DNA of 35,202 bases from Burkholderiales bacterium (GCA_017302505.1 JAFLDH010000015.1:1-35202), one strand, 5' to 3'; shown: positions 18,471 through 26,899, numbered from the stretch's first letter. The notes: generated from the letters alone by a model not told the origin. Numbers and translations are program-made.

Positions 18471-21389
18471 ATGTCCAGCCCGCTGCACGACCCGACCGCC
18501 CCGCCCTTGCCCGGGGCCGCGACCGACGTCCGCGAGACCACCTGCTACATGTGCGCCTGCCGCTGCGGCATCCGCGTGCACCTGCGCCAGGGCGAGGCCG
18601 GCCCCGAGGTGCGCTATATCGAGGGCAACCCCGAGCACCCGCTGAACCAGGGCGTGATCTGCGCCAAGGGCTCGTCGGGCATCATGAAGCAATACTCGCC
18701 GGCGCGGCTGACCAAGCCGCTGAAGCGCAAGGAGGGCACGGCGCGCGGCGACAACGCCTACGAGGCCATCGGCTGGGACGAAGCCTTCGCCCTGCTGGAA
18801 GAGCGGCTGCGCAAGATCCGCGCGACCGACCCGAAGAAGTTCGCGCTCTTCACCGGACGCGACCAGATGCAGGCGCTGACGGGGCTGTTCGCGCGCCAGT
18901 TCGGCACGCCCAACTACGCGGCGCACGGCGGCTTCTGCTCGGTGAACATGGCCGCCGGCATGATCTACACGATCGGCGGCTCCTTCTGGGAATTCGGCGG
19001 CCCCGACCTGGACCGGGCCAAGCTGTTCGTGATGATCGGCACCGCCGAGGACCACCACAGCAACCCGCTGAAGATCGCGCTGTCGAAGTTCAAGCGCGCC
19101 GGCGGCCGCTTCGTGTCGATCAACCCGGTGCGCACCGGCTACTCGGCCATCGCCGACGAGTGGGTGCCGATCAAGCCCGGCACCGACGGCGCGCTGCTGC
19201 TGGCCCTGGTGCACGAGATCCTGCGCCTGGGCCTGTACGACCGCGACTTCATTGCGCGCTACACCAACGGCGGCCAGCTGGTGAACCAGGACGCGGCCAG
19301 CAACGATTTCGGCCTGATGCTGCGCAACCCGGAAGGCGACATCGTCAACCCGCTGCGCCCGCACAACTTCTACTGGTGGGACCGGCTCACCCACAGGCCG
19401 GTGGCCGACCACAGCGAAGGCGCCGACCCGGCGCTGCTGGGTCACTTCACGATGCCGGACGGGACCCCTGCGGTGCCCGCCTTCCAGCTGCTGCAGGAGC
19501 GCGTCAAGCCCTACACGCCCGAGTGGGCCAGCGGCATCACCGGCATCCCGGCCGACACCATCCGCCGCCTGGCGCACGAGATGGGCATCACCGCACGCGA
19601 CCAGAAGATCGAGCTGCCCATCGCCTGGACCGACAGCTGGGGCCGGCACCACGATTCGGTCACCGGCAACCCGGTGGCCTTCCATGCGATGCGGGGACTG
19701 GCGGCGCACAGCAACGGTTTCCAGACGATCCGCACGCTGGCCATCCTGATGAGCCTGCTGGGCACCATCGACCGCCCGGGCGGCTTCCGCCACAAGGCGC
19801 CGTACCCGCGTGCGGTGCCGCCCAACGCGCGGCCGCCCAAGGGGCCGGAAGCCATCAAGCCCGAGACGCCGCTGAACGGCGCCCCGCTGGGCTGGCCCGA
19901 GGGGCCGGACGACCTGTTCGTCGACGCCGCCGGCGAGCCGGTGCGCATCGACAAGGGCTTCAGCTGGGAATACCCGCTGTCGGCGCACGGGCTGATGCAC
20001 AACGTCATCACCAACGCCTGGAAGGGCGACCCGTACCGCATCGACACGCTGCTCATCTTCATGGCCAACATGGCCTGGAACTCGACGATGAACACGTCCG
20101 AGGTCCGCAAGATGCTGAACGACCGCGACGAGAAGGGCGACTACAAGATCCCCTTCCTCGTCGTCTGCGATGCCTTCCAGTCGGAGATGACGGCCTTTGC
20201 CGACCTGATCCTGCCCGACACCACCTACCTGGAGCGGCACGACTGCATGTCGATGCTCGACCGGCCGATCAGCGAGTTCGACGGCCCGGTGGATGCGGTG
20301 CGCATCCCGGTGCTGCCGCCGCTGGGCGAGTGCAAGCCCTTCCAGGAGGTGCTGGTCGAGCTGGCCTCGCGCCTGAAGTTCCCGGCCTTCACCCAGGCGG
20401 ATGGCAGCCGTAAGTTCCGCGACTACCCGGACTTCATCGTCAACTACGAGACCGCGCCCGGCTCGGGCATCGGCTTCCTTGCGGGCTGGCGCGGCAAGGG
20501 TGGCGAGAAATCGATGCGCGGTGAGCCGAACCCCAGGCAGTGGGAGATGTACGCCAAGAACCACTGCGTTTACCACCATGTGCTGGCGCCGTCGCAGCAG
20601 TACATGCGCAACTGGAACGACGGCTACATGCGCTGGGCGCAGGAAGCCGGCCTGCGCCGCGACCGCGACCCGATCGTCATCCACCTGTACTCCGAGTTCC
20701 TGCAGCGCTTCCGCCTGGCGGCCGAAGGCAAGCAGCCCGGCAAGCAGCCGCCGCAGCGCCTGCGCCAGCGCGTGCAGACCTACTTCGACCCGCTGCCTTT
20801 CTACTACGCGCCGCTGGAGCAGCAAGCCACCGACACCACCCGCTTCCCGTTGAACGCGGTGACGCAGCGGCCGATGGCGATGTATCACTCGTGGGACTCG
20901 CAGAACGCCTGGCTTCGGCAGATCCACACCTACAACTTCCTGATGGTCAACGCCGCCACCGCGCAGGCCGCGGGCATTGCCGACGGCGGCTGGATGTGGG
21001 TGGAGTCACCCTGGGGCAAGGTGCGCTGCCTGTGCCGCTACAGCGAGGCGGTGGAGCCTGGCACGGTGTGGACCTGGAACGCCATCGGCAAGGCCTCCGG
21101 CGCGTGGAACCTGGCGCCCGACGCCAACGAATCGCGCCAGGGCTTCCTGCTCAACCACCTGATCCGCGAGGAGCTGCCCACCAGCGGCGGCGGTGCGGTC
21201 AGCAACAGCGACCCGATCACCGGCCAGGCCGCCTGGTACGACGTGCGCGTGCGCATCTACCCGGCCGAGGCCGGCGAACCGGCCGAGTCCTGGCCGCGGC
21301 CGGCGCAAGCCATGCAGCCGGTGCCGGGCATGAGCGGCGCGCCGCAGCGGCGTGGCTGGATGGCCGGACTGATGAAGGTGATCAAGTGA
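18471..21389 (+). CDS. soeA: Sulfite dehydrogenase (quinone), molybdoenzyme subunit SoeA
   Basis: A 972-residue DMSO-reductase-family enzyme. An N-terminal [4Fe-4S] site uses C25, C28, C32 and C64 (CYMCACRCG and VICAKG). C156 in GGFCSVNMAAG is a candidate molybdenum ligand. The MGD-binding blocks FVMIGTAEDHHSNPLK and FVSINPVRTGYSAIADEWVPIKPGTDGALLLAL are clear, as is a C-terminal aspartate-decarboxylase-like beta-barrel. No twin-arginine signal is present, so it is cytoplasmic, as SoeA is. With the four-cluster ferredoxin subunit and DmsC-type anchor next door it fits SoeABC, which oxidises sulfite to sulfate. A polysulfide or thiosulfate reductase is less likely because those carry TAT signals. 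Confidence 0.87.
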   Translation: MSSPLHDPTAPPLPGAATDVRETTCYMCACRCGIRVHLRQGEAGPEVRYIEGNPEHPLNQGVICAKGSSGIMKQYSPARLTKPLKRKEGTARGDNAYEAIGWDEAFALLEERLRKIRATDPKKFALFTGRDQMQALTGLFARQFGTPNYAAHGGFCSVNMAAGMIYTIGGSFWEFGGPDLDRAKLFVMIGTAEDHHSNPLKIALSKFKRAGGRFVSINPVRTGYSAIADEWVPIKPGTDGALLLALVHEILRLGLYDRDFIARYTNGGQLVNQDAASNDFGLMLRNPEGDIVNPLRPHNFYWWDRLTHRPVADHSEGADPALLGHFTMPDGTPAVPAFQLLQERVKPYTPEWASGITGIPADTIRRLAHEMGITARDQKIELPIAWTDSWGRHHDSVTGNPVAFHAMRGLAAHSNGFQTIRTLAILMSLLGTIDRPGGFRHKAPYPRAVPPNARPPKGPEAIKPETPLNGAPLGWPEGPDDLFVDAAGEPVRIDKGFSWEYPLSAHGLMHNVITNAWKGDPYRIDTLLIFMANMAWNSTMNTSEVRKMLNDRDEKGDYKIPFLVVCDAFQSEMTAFADLILPDTTYLERHDCMSMLDRPISEFDGPVDAVRIPVLPPLGECKPFQEVLVELASRLKFPAFTQADGSRKFRDYPDFIVNYETAPGSGIGFLAGWRGKGGEKSMRGEPNPRQWEMYAKNHCVYHHVLAPSQQYMRNWNDGYMRWAQEAGLRRDRDPIVIHLYSEFLQRFRLAAEGKQPGKQPPQRLRQRVQTYFDPLPFYYAPLEQQATDTTRFPLNAVTQRPMAMYHSWDSQNAWLRQIHTYNFLMVNAATAQAAGIADGGWMWVESPWGKVRCLCRYSEAVEPGTVWTWNAIGKASGAWNLAPDANESRQGFLLNHLIREELPTSGGGAVSNSDPITGQAAWYDVRVRIYPAEAGEPAESWPRPAQAMQPVPGMSGAPQRRGWMAGLMKVIK

Positions 21390-22114
21390 CCCAGCTCGCG
21401 TTGGTCATCGACCTGAACGTCTGCGTCGGCTGCCATGCCTGCGTGACCAGCTGCAAGCAGTGGAACACCTCGGGCTCCGCCGGGCCGCTGGTCGATGACC
21501 AGCCCTACGGCGCCGACCCGACCGGCACCTTCTTCAACCGCGTGCAGACCTTCGAGGTCGGCGAGTTCCCGAACACGCAGACGGTGCACTTCCCGAAGAG
21601 CTGCCTGCACTGCGAAGACCCGCCCTGCGTGCCGGTGTGCCCCACCGGCGCCAGCTACAAGCGCCAGGAGGACGGCATCGTCCTGGTCGACTACGACAAG
21701 TGCATTGGCTGCAAGTACTGCAGCTGGGCCTGCCCCTACGGCGCGCGCGAGATCGACGAGGAACGCAAGGTGATGACCAAGTGCACACTGTGCGTGGACC
21801 GCATCACCGACACGAAGCTGCCGGTGGCCGAGCGCAAGCCGGCCTGTGTGCTCGCCTGTCCCACCAACGCGCGCTTGTTCGGCGACGTGCACGACCCCGA
21901 TTCGGTGGTCTCGCAGGCCATCCGCGAGCGCGCCGGCTACGCGCTGATGCCCGAGTGGAACACCCGCCCGGCCAACCACTACCTGCCGCGCCGCCGCACC
22001 GAGATCCCGGTGCATGCGGAAGACCTGGTGCGCGTGGACAACCCGCTGAAGATCGACGGCAGCCAGCCCGAGCCGCCGCATCACGGCGCGGGGCGCGAGG
22101 ACTTCGCGACCTGA
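21386..22114 (+). CDS. soeB: Sulfite dehydrogenase iron-sulfur subunit SoeB
   Basis: A 242-residue ferredoxin-type subunit with four sets of four cysteines: C13/16/19/23, C73/76/81/85, C106/109/112/116 and C133/136/154/158. This is the DmsB/NrfC pattern for four [4Fe-4S] clusters carrying electrons between the molybdenum subunit and the membrane anchor. The start is GTG at 21386, overlapping the soeA stop in GTGA, so translation is coupled. The C-terminal extension after residue 200 is hydrophilic and has no recognised motif. No signal peptide is present, consistent with a cytoplasmic location. Confidence 0.9.
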   Translation: MTQLALVIDLNVCVGCHACVTSCKQWNTSGSAGPLVDDQPYGADPTGTFFNRVQTFEVGEFPNTQTVHFPKSCLHCEDPPCVPVCPTGASYKRQEDGIVLVDYDKCIGCKYCSWACPYGAREIDEERKVMTKCTLCVDRITDTKLPVAERKPACVLACPTNARLFGDVHDPDSVVSQAIRERAGYALMPEWNTRPANHYLPRRRTEIPVHAEDLVRVDNPLKIDGSQPEPPHHGAGREDFAT

Positions 22115-22121
22115 GCCCGCC

Positions 22122-23057
22122 ATGAACCCAGCCTTTTCCGTGGTCTTCCTGACAACGCTGATCGGCGCCGGACAGGGCCTGTTCCTGGCGCTGTTCCTTG
22201 CCGAGCTGATGGGCTTCGGCGCAGGCACCCCTGGCGAGCATGCGCTGCTGGCTGCCAGCGGCGCGGTCGCGCTGGTGTTCACCGCCTTGGGCCTGTTCGC
22301 GTCGGTGTTCCACCTGGGCCGACCCGAGCGCGCCTGGCGCGCCGCGGCGATGTGGCGCACCTCGTGGCTGTCGCGCGAGGTCATCGCGCTGCCCGCGTTC
22401 ATGGGCCTGGTCTTCGCCTGGAGCGTGGCGCACTGGTTCGGCAGCGCGGCCACGCTGTGGATCGGCTGGCTGACGGTGCTGGCCTGCCTGGCGCTGTTCG
22501 TCTGCACCGGCATGGTCTACGCGTCGATCCGCTTTCTGCAAGAGTGGGCCAGCGCCTTCACGCTGGTCAACTTCACGCTGCTGGGGCTGGCCTCGGGCTT
22601 TCTGCTGGCCACCGCGCTGGCGGCCTATGCCGCGCCGGAGTGGGCCGGCAACTTCGGGCTGCTGGCCTTCGTCTTCACGGTGGCCGGCGGCATCAGCCGC
22701 GGGCTGTCACTGCAGCGCAATGCCCGGCTGAAGCCCAAGTCCACGCTGCAGAGCGCCATCGGCATCCGCCACCCAAAGATCGCGCAGCGATCGATGGGTT
22801 TCATGGGCGGCTCCTTCAACACCCGCGAGTTCTTCCACGGCCGGCCCGCCGGCTTGCTGCGGCAGATCAAGTGGATGTTCCTGGTGGGTGCCTTCGTGCT
22901 GCCGCTGCTGCTGCTGGCGCTGGGCCTGGTCAACGGCGTGCCGGGCCTGCTGGCGCTGGCCTTCGTGGTGCAGTACCTGGGCCTGCTGGCCGAGCGCTGG
23001 TTCTTCCTGGCGCAGGCCAACCACCCGCAGAACCTGTACTACCAGGTGGTGTCCTGA
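22122..23057 (+). CDS. soeC: Sulfite dehydrogenase membrane anchor SoeC (DmsC family)
   Basis: A 311-residue membrane protein with about eight hydrophobic helices, of the DmsC/NrfD-like anchor group that passes electrons to or from quinone. The N-terminal helix NPAFSVVFLTTLIGAGQGLFL and the segment FHLGRPERAWRA after the second or third helix are typical of DmsC. The end, LLAERWFFLAQANHPQNLYYQ, is also shared with the family. With SoeA and SoeB it would feed sulfite-derived electrons into the quinone pool. Its TGA overlaps the next ATG by one base. Confidence 0.88.
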   Translation: MNPAFSVVFLTTLIGAGQGLFLALFLAELMGFGAGTPGEHALLAASGAVALVFTALGLFASVFHLGRPERAWRAAAMWRTSWLSREVIALPAFMGLVFAWSVAHWFGSAATLWIGWLTVLACLALFVCTGMVYASIRFLQEWASAFTLVNFTLLGLASGFLLATALAAYAAPEWAGNFGLLAFVFTVAGGISRGLSLQRNARLKPKSTLQSAIGIRHPKIAQRSMGFMGGSFNTREFFHGRPAGLLRQIKWMFLVGAFVLPLLLLALGLVNGVPGLLALAFVVQYLGLLAERWFFLAQANHPQNLYYQVVS

Positions 23058-23986
23058 TGATGCGTGCGGCCACGCTCGCAGCAGGGCTGGTCCTGGCCGC
23101 GGCATCCGCACATGCGGCCACGCCGGCGGCGGCCGGCGGTACGCCCTGGTGGGTCTGGCCATTGGCTCTGTTCCTGGTGTGCTTCGTGATGGGCATCGTG
23201 GCGGTGCCGGCAGGCATTGGCGGCGGCACGCTGTTCGTGCCCATCGTGAGCGGCTTCTTTCCCTTCCACCTCGACTTCGTGCGTGGCGCGGGGCTGCTGG
23301 TGGCGCTGGCCAGCGCGCTGTCGGCCGGGCCGATGCTGCTGCGCTCGGGGCTGGGCAGCCTGCGGCTGGCGCTGCCGCTGGCGGTGCTGGCCTCGGCCTC
23401 GTCGATCCTCGGCGCCCAGCTTGGGCTGGCGATGCCGGCAAATGTGGTGCAGATCCTGCTCGGCGTGGTGGTGCTGGCCATCGTGGTGCTGATGTTCGTG
23501 GCCAAGAAGTCGGAGTTTCCGCGGGTCGAGCGGCCCGATGCACTGTCGCAGGCGCTGGCGCTGAACGGCGTGTTCTACGACGCGGCCTCGCGCAATGCCG
23601 TCGCCTGGCAGGTGCACCGCACGGTGCCCGGGCTGGTCGTGTTCCTGGGCATCGGCGTGATGGCGGGCATGTTCGGCATCGGCGCCGGCTGGGCCAATGT
23701 GCCGGCGCTGAACCTGCTGATGGGCGCGCCGCTGAAGGTGTCGGCGGGCACCTCCAGCGTGGTGCTGTCGCTGGTCGACTCCTCGGCCGCCTGGGTCTAT
23801 GTCAACAAGGGCGCGGTGCTGCCAATGATCGCGGTGCCCTCGGTGGTGGGCATGATGCTCGGCGCGCGCATCGGCGCACGGCTGCTCAACGTGCTGAAGG
23901 GCCAGGTGATCCGCCGCCTGGTTATCGGTGTGCTGCTTTTCGCCGGATTGCGCGCACTGCTCAAGGGCCTGGGGGTGTGGGCATGA
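23057..23986 (+). CDS. TauE/SafE (TSUP) family permease, probable sulfur-anion exporter
   Basis: A 309-residue membrane protein of the TSUP family, whose members export sulfite, sulfoacetate or related anions. Two repeated signature blocks are visible: GIVAVPAGIGGGTLFVPI in the first half and GMFGIGAGWANVPALNLLMGAPLKVSAGTSS in the second. A cleavable-looking signal (MMRAATLAAGLVLAAASAHA) precedes the first helix, which is unusual for TSUP proteins. Directly after soeC and coupled to it by TGATG, it may remove sulfite or sulfate from the cytoplasm. ATG at 23057 or 23060 could be used. Confidence 0.87.
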   Translation: MMRAATLAAGLVLAAASAHAATPAAAGGTPWWVWPLALFLVCFVMGIVAVPAGIGGGTLFVPIVSGFFPFHLDFVRGAGLLVALASALSAGPMLLRSGLGSLRLALPLAVLASASSILGAQLGLAMPANVVQILLGVVVLAIVVLMFVAKKSEFPRVERPDALSQALALNGVFYDAASRNAVAWQVHRTVPGLVVFLGIGVMAGMFGIGAGWANVPALNLLMGAPLKVSAGTSSVVLSLVDSSAAWVYVNKGAVLPMIAVPSVVGMMLGARIGARLLNVLKGQVIRRLVIGVLLFAGLRALLKGLGVWA

Positions 23987-24399
23987 AGCCGCCAGTGGTC
24001 GAGCAGCCACCCGAGCAGCAACGCTACGCCCGGGTGCTGGAATGGGCCTCGCGCGCCGGGCTGCTGGTGCTGGTGCTCAGCTTTGCGGCCTACGTCACCG
24101 GGCTGATGGACGCGCACGTGCCGCCCGAGAAGCTGCCCGGGCTGTGGATCCATCCGGTGGACCGTTTCATCGAGCTGACCGGCTCGCCGCGCGGCTGGGG
24201 CTGGCTGGGCCTGGTCCACCTGGGCGACATCGCCGGGTTGCTGGGCATCGCCATCCTGGCCGGCGGCTCGGTGCTGTGCCTGCTGTCGCTGGTGCCGCTG
24301 TATGCCAGGCGGCGCGACCGGGCCTTCGCCGCCATCAGCCTGGCAGGTGCGGTGGTGATCCTGCTGGCCGCTTCGGGCTGGCTGATAGGCGGGCATTGA
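23983..24399 (+). CDS. Small membrane protein of unknown function (TSUP partner?)
   Basis: A 138-residue protein with three hydrophobic segments at about 25-43, 75-104 and 115-135. The cytoplasmic N-terminus VEQPPEQQRYARVLEW is charged. The loop after the first helix contains PPEKLPGLWIHPVDRFIELTGSP. I do not recognise the family firmly; DUF1634 proteins, which also occur beside TSUP permeases, are a candidate. Its ATG overlaps the permease stop in ATGA, and the universal stress protein gene starts 2 bases after it. The overlaps suggest it works with the permease, perhaps as an accessory subunit, which is inference only. Confidence 0.75.
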   Translation: MKPPVVEQPPEQQRYARVLEWASRAGLLVLVLSFAAYVTGLMDAHVPPEKLPGLWIHPVDRFIELTGSPRGWGWLGLVHLGDIAGLLGIAILAGGSVLCLLSLVPLYARRRDRAFAAISLAGAVVILLAASGWLIGGH

Positions 24400-24401
24400 G
24401 C

Positions 24402-25202
24402 ATGACATCACCGTTCTCCCGGCTGCTGCTGGCCACCGAGCACACCGAGTTCGACCGCGGCGCGGAAGCCATCGCCTTTGCCATGGCCGCGCGCTGCCAG
24501 CTGCCGCTGGCCGGGGTCATGCCGCTGGTGAGCAATGCCGAGTACGAGGCCGCCGCGCCGCAGTTGGCGGCGCGCGCCGATGCCGAGGCCGGGGCACGGG
24601 CCGACGCACTGGAAGCGGAGGCGAACGCGCGCGGCGTAACGCTGACGCTTCGTGTGCGCCGCGGTGCCGAGCCCTTCGAGGAGATCGTCGCCGAGGCGCG
24701 CGAGCGCGCGGCCGACCTGATCGTGGCCCGTCGCCGCGGCAAGCGCGGCTTCCTGGCCAAGCTGATGTTCGGCGAGATGGTCGGCAAGGTGGTGGCTCAT
24801 GCCCCCTGCAGCGTGCTGCTGTGCCCGCGCTCGGCGCAGATGTGGCAGCGTCGCGTGCTGGTGGGGGTGGACCCGCAGTTGCCGGGCACGGCGCCGGTGG
24901 AGCTGGCGGCGCGCATCGCCGCGGAATGCGGCATCGGTCTGCAGATCGTGGTGGTAGCCGATGCCGCCGATGCGGCGCTGGTGCAGGCCCGGTCCTGCGC
25001 CGGGCAATGGCTTGATGACGTGCAGACCGAAGCGCGCCGGGGTCGGCCGCACGAAGGCCTGATCGCTGCCGCGGCCGACTGCGGGGCGGACCTGATCGTC
25101 GTCGGTCGCCACGGCCCCGGCCTGGCGGGCCGTGCCTGGATCGGCGGCACCGCACAGAAGGTGGTGGGGCTGGCGAGTTGCCCGGTGCTGATCCAGGTCT
25201 GA
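24402..25202 (+). CDS. Tandem UspA-domain universal stress protein
   Basis: A 266-residue protein with two universal-stress domains. The first (about 4-140) starts FSRLLLATEHTEFDRGAEA and ends VVAHAPCSVLLCPR. The second (about 145-266) starts RRVLVGVDPQLPG and ends VVGLASCPVLIQV. The usual ATP-binding GxxG-x9-GS/T motif is degenerate in the first half (ARRRGKRGFLAKLMFGEMVG) and partial in the second (VGRHGPGLAGRAWIGGTAQKV). It is the last gene of the run that begins with soeA. Stand-alone USPs of this kind may sense energy state, but no specific role in sulfite oxidation is known. Confidence 0.88.
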   Translation: MTSPFSRLLLATEHTEFDRGAEAIAFAMAARCQLPLAGVMPLVSNAEYEAAAPQLAARADAEAGARADALEAEANARGVTLTLRVRRGAEPFEEIVAEARERAADLIVARRRGKRGFLAKLMFGEMVGKVVAHAPCSVLLCPRSAQMWQRRVLVGVDPQLPGTAPVELAARIAAECGIGLQIVVVADAADAALVQARSCAGQWLDDVQTEARRGRPHEGLIAAAADCGADLIVVGRHGPGLAGRAWIGGTAQKVVGLASCPVLIQV

Positions 25203-25210
25203 GAGTGTGT

Positions 25211-25660
25211 TCAGGCCGGCGGCGCAGCCGCCTGCAGCTTCTTCCAGGCCTGGAAGCCGCCGGCCACCGACAGCGCCTTCGGGTAGCCCAGCTCGCGCAG
25301 CATGTGCGCCGCATGCAGGCTGCGCCGGCCGCTGTTGCACAGGCACAGCAGGATGTGGTCGTGGCCGTGGTGCAGCTTGTTGATCATCTTGAAGAAGCCG
25401 CGCACGTCGATCTCGGTGGGGGCACCGGCGTCCAGCGTGTCCTGCTCGTTCTCGTTCAGCGCATGGCCGAGCAGCTGCTTCACCTCCATCAGCGGAATGT
25501 GCACGGTGTCGGGCACGGCGCCCTTCAGCTCGATCTCGAAGGCCTGGCGGATGTCGATCATCGTGCCCAGCCCCAGCTTGCACAACTCCAGCGCCGCGGG
25601 CAGGCTGATTTCCAGGCCCTCGCGTTCGGGCAATTGTTCTTCGGAGGGTGGGTTGGCCAT
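25211..25660 (-). CDS. Rhodanese-domain protein
   Basis: A 149-residue single-domain rhodanese-like protein. The active-site loop C108-N-S-G-R-R-S, in LLCLCNSGRRSLHAAHML, retains the catalytic Cys and the loop arginines, so sulfur transfer is plausible. Compared with a minimal rhodanese domain it has an insertion of about 40 residues between the HIPL strand (about 54-57) and the active site, rich in charged residues (LGHALNENEQDTLDAG). It is convergent with the sulfur operon, 8 bases from the stress-protein stop. It could exchange sulfur with the TusA-like carrier, which is inference. Confidence 0.87.
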   Translation of the reverse strand: MANPPSEEQLPEREGLEISLPAALELCKLGLGTMIDIRQAFEIELKGAVPDTVHIPLMEVKQLLGHALNENEQDTLDAGAPTEIDVRGFFKMINKLHHGHDHILLCLCNSGRRSLHAAHMLRELGYPKALSVAGGFQAWKKLQAAAPPA

Positions 25661-25685
25661 CGTCGGTCCTCGGCTGCAGGGCCAT

Positions 25686-25691
25686 ATTCTG
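25686..25691 (-). promoter_or_regulatory. Candidate -10 element for the rhodanese gene
   Basis: CAGAAT on the minus strand, 25 bases before the ATG at 25660. The same hexamer is found before dcd and the YpfJ-type gene. No clear -35 is seen. Confidence 0.35.
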
Positions 25692-25709
25692 CGGTGTGCG
25701 CCGGCAATG

Positions 25710-25724
25710 CCCCGCGGCCCGGGG
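25710..25724. other. GC hairpin in the rhodanese-apbC gap
   Basis: CCCCG (25710-25714), loop CGGCC, CGGGG (25720-25724). It lies between the divergent candidate -10 elements. There is no T-run on either side, so it is not a canonical terminator. Its role is unknown. Confidence 0.3.
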
Positions 25725-25741
25725 TGGGCAGGGGGCTCGGC

Positions 25742-25747
25742 TAGACT
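25742..25747 (+). promoter_or_regulatory. Candidate -10 element for apbC
   Basis: TAGACT, 39 bases before the apbC ATG, in GGCTAGACTGCC. The spacing would give a leader of about 30 bases. There is no clear -35. Confidence 0.35.
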
Positions 25748-25786
25748 GCCGGCCCCGCTGCGAACTGCACTGCCGACCGCACACCC

Positions 25787-26878
25787 ATGCCTTTGACCGA
25801 AGCCGCGCTGCTGGACGCCCTTAAGTCCGTCGTCGACCCCAACACCGGGCGCGACCTGGTGTCCACCAAGGCGCTGAAGAACCTGCGCATCGACGGCGCC
25901 GATGTCTCCTTCGACGTCGAGCTCGGTTACCCGGCACGCACGCAGATCCCGGCGCTGCGCCAGGCGCTGATCGACGCGGCGCGGCGCGTGCCCGGGGTGG
26001 GCAATGTCAGCGCCAATCTGGGCGTGAAGATCGTCGCCCATGCGGTGCAGCGCGGCGTGCAGCTGCTGCCGGGGGTGAAGAACATCGTCGCCGTGGCTTC
26101 GGGCAAGGGCGGCGTGGGCAAGAGCACCACGGCCGTCAACCTGGCGCTGGCGCTGTCCGCCGAAGGCGCGCAGGTGGGCATCCTCGATGCCGACATCTAC
26201 GGCCCCAGCCAGCCGATGATGATGGGCATCGACGCCAAGCCCGACAGTCACGACGGCAAGACCATGGAGCCGCTGCTCAACCATGGCGTGCAGGTCATGT
26301 CCATCGGCTTCCTGGTCGATGCCGACAACCCGATGATCTGGCGCGGCCCGATGGTCACGCAGGCGCTGGAGCAGCTGCTTCGGCAGACCAACTGGCGCGA
26401 TCTGGACTACCTGATCGTCGACATGCCGCCGGGCACCGGCGACATCGCGCTGACGCTGAGCCAGCGCGTGCCGCTGACGGGCGCGGTGATCGTCACCACG
26501 CCGCAGGACATCGCGCTGCTCGACGCCAAGAAGGGCCTGAGGATGTTCGAGAAGGTCGGTGTGCCGATCCTCGGCATCGTCGAGAACATGGCGGTGCACA
26601 TCTGCTCGCAGTGCGGCCATGCCGAGCACATCTTCGGCGAGGGCGGTGGCCAGCGCATGGCGGTGCAGTACGGTGTGGACTACCTGGCCGCGCTGCCGCT
26701 GGCGCTGTCGATCCGCCAGCATGCCGACAGCGGCCGGCCCAGCGTGGTGTCCGAGCCCGAGGGCGAGGCCGCGGGCATCTACCGTGCGCTGGCCCGCAAG
26801 GTGGCGGTGCGCATCGCCGCCCAGGCCAAGGACTTCTCGGCCAAGTTCCCGACCATCACCGTCTCCAAGGACACGTAA
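25787..26878 (+). CDS. apbC: Iron-sulfur cluster carrier ATPase ApbC/Mrp
   Basis: A 363-residue Mrp/NBP35-family P-loop ATPase that holds and delivers Fe-S clusters. An N-terminal MIP18/DUF59 domain (about 4-80) precedes the deviant Walker A GKGGVGKS at 106-113. DADIYGPSQP and VDMPPGTGD are the switch and Walker B regions. C273 and C276 in HICSQCGH form the CxxC that bridges a cluster in the dimer. Length and domain order are normal. Betaproteobacteria often carry it beside metG; here it lies 13 kb away. It serves Fe-S enzymes generally. Confidence 0.96.
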   Translation: MPLTEAALLDALKSVVDPNTGRDLVSTKALKNLRIDGADVSFDVELGYPARTQIPALRQALIDAARRVPGVGNVSANLGVKIVAHAVQRGVQLLPGVKNIVAVASGKGGVGKSTTAVNLALALSAEGAQVGILDADIYGPSQPMMMGIDAKPDSHDGKTMEPLLNHGVQVMSIGFLVDADNPMIWRGPMVTQALEQLLRQTNWRDLDYLIVDMPPGTGDIALTLSQRVPLTGAVIVTTPQDIALLDAKKGLRMFEKVGVPILGIVENMAVHICSQCGHAEHIFGEGGGQRMAVQYGVDYLAALPLALSIRQHADSGRPSVVSEPEGEAAGIYRALARKVAVRIAAQAKDFSAKFPTITVSKDT

Positions 26879-26899
26879 TCGCGTCCGGCCCCCGCATGC

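Noticed and set aside
18330..20927. 865-codon open frame on the minus strand opposite soeA
   Set aside because: No domain or motif is visible, composition is that of a GC-rich shadow, and the soeA frame is fully supported.
18471..23057. Reading SoeABC as polysulfide/thiosulfate reductase, DMSO reductase or formate dehydrogenase
   Set aside because: SoeA lacks a twin-arginine signal, the anchor is DmsC-like and the neighbours are sulfur-uptake and export genes. A phylogeny would still be needed for certainty.
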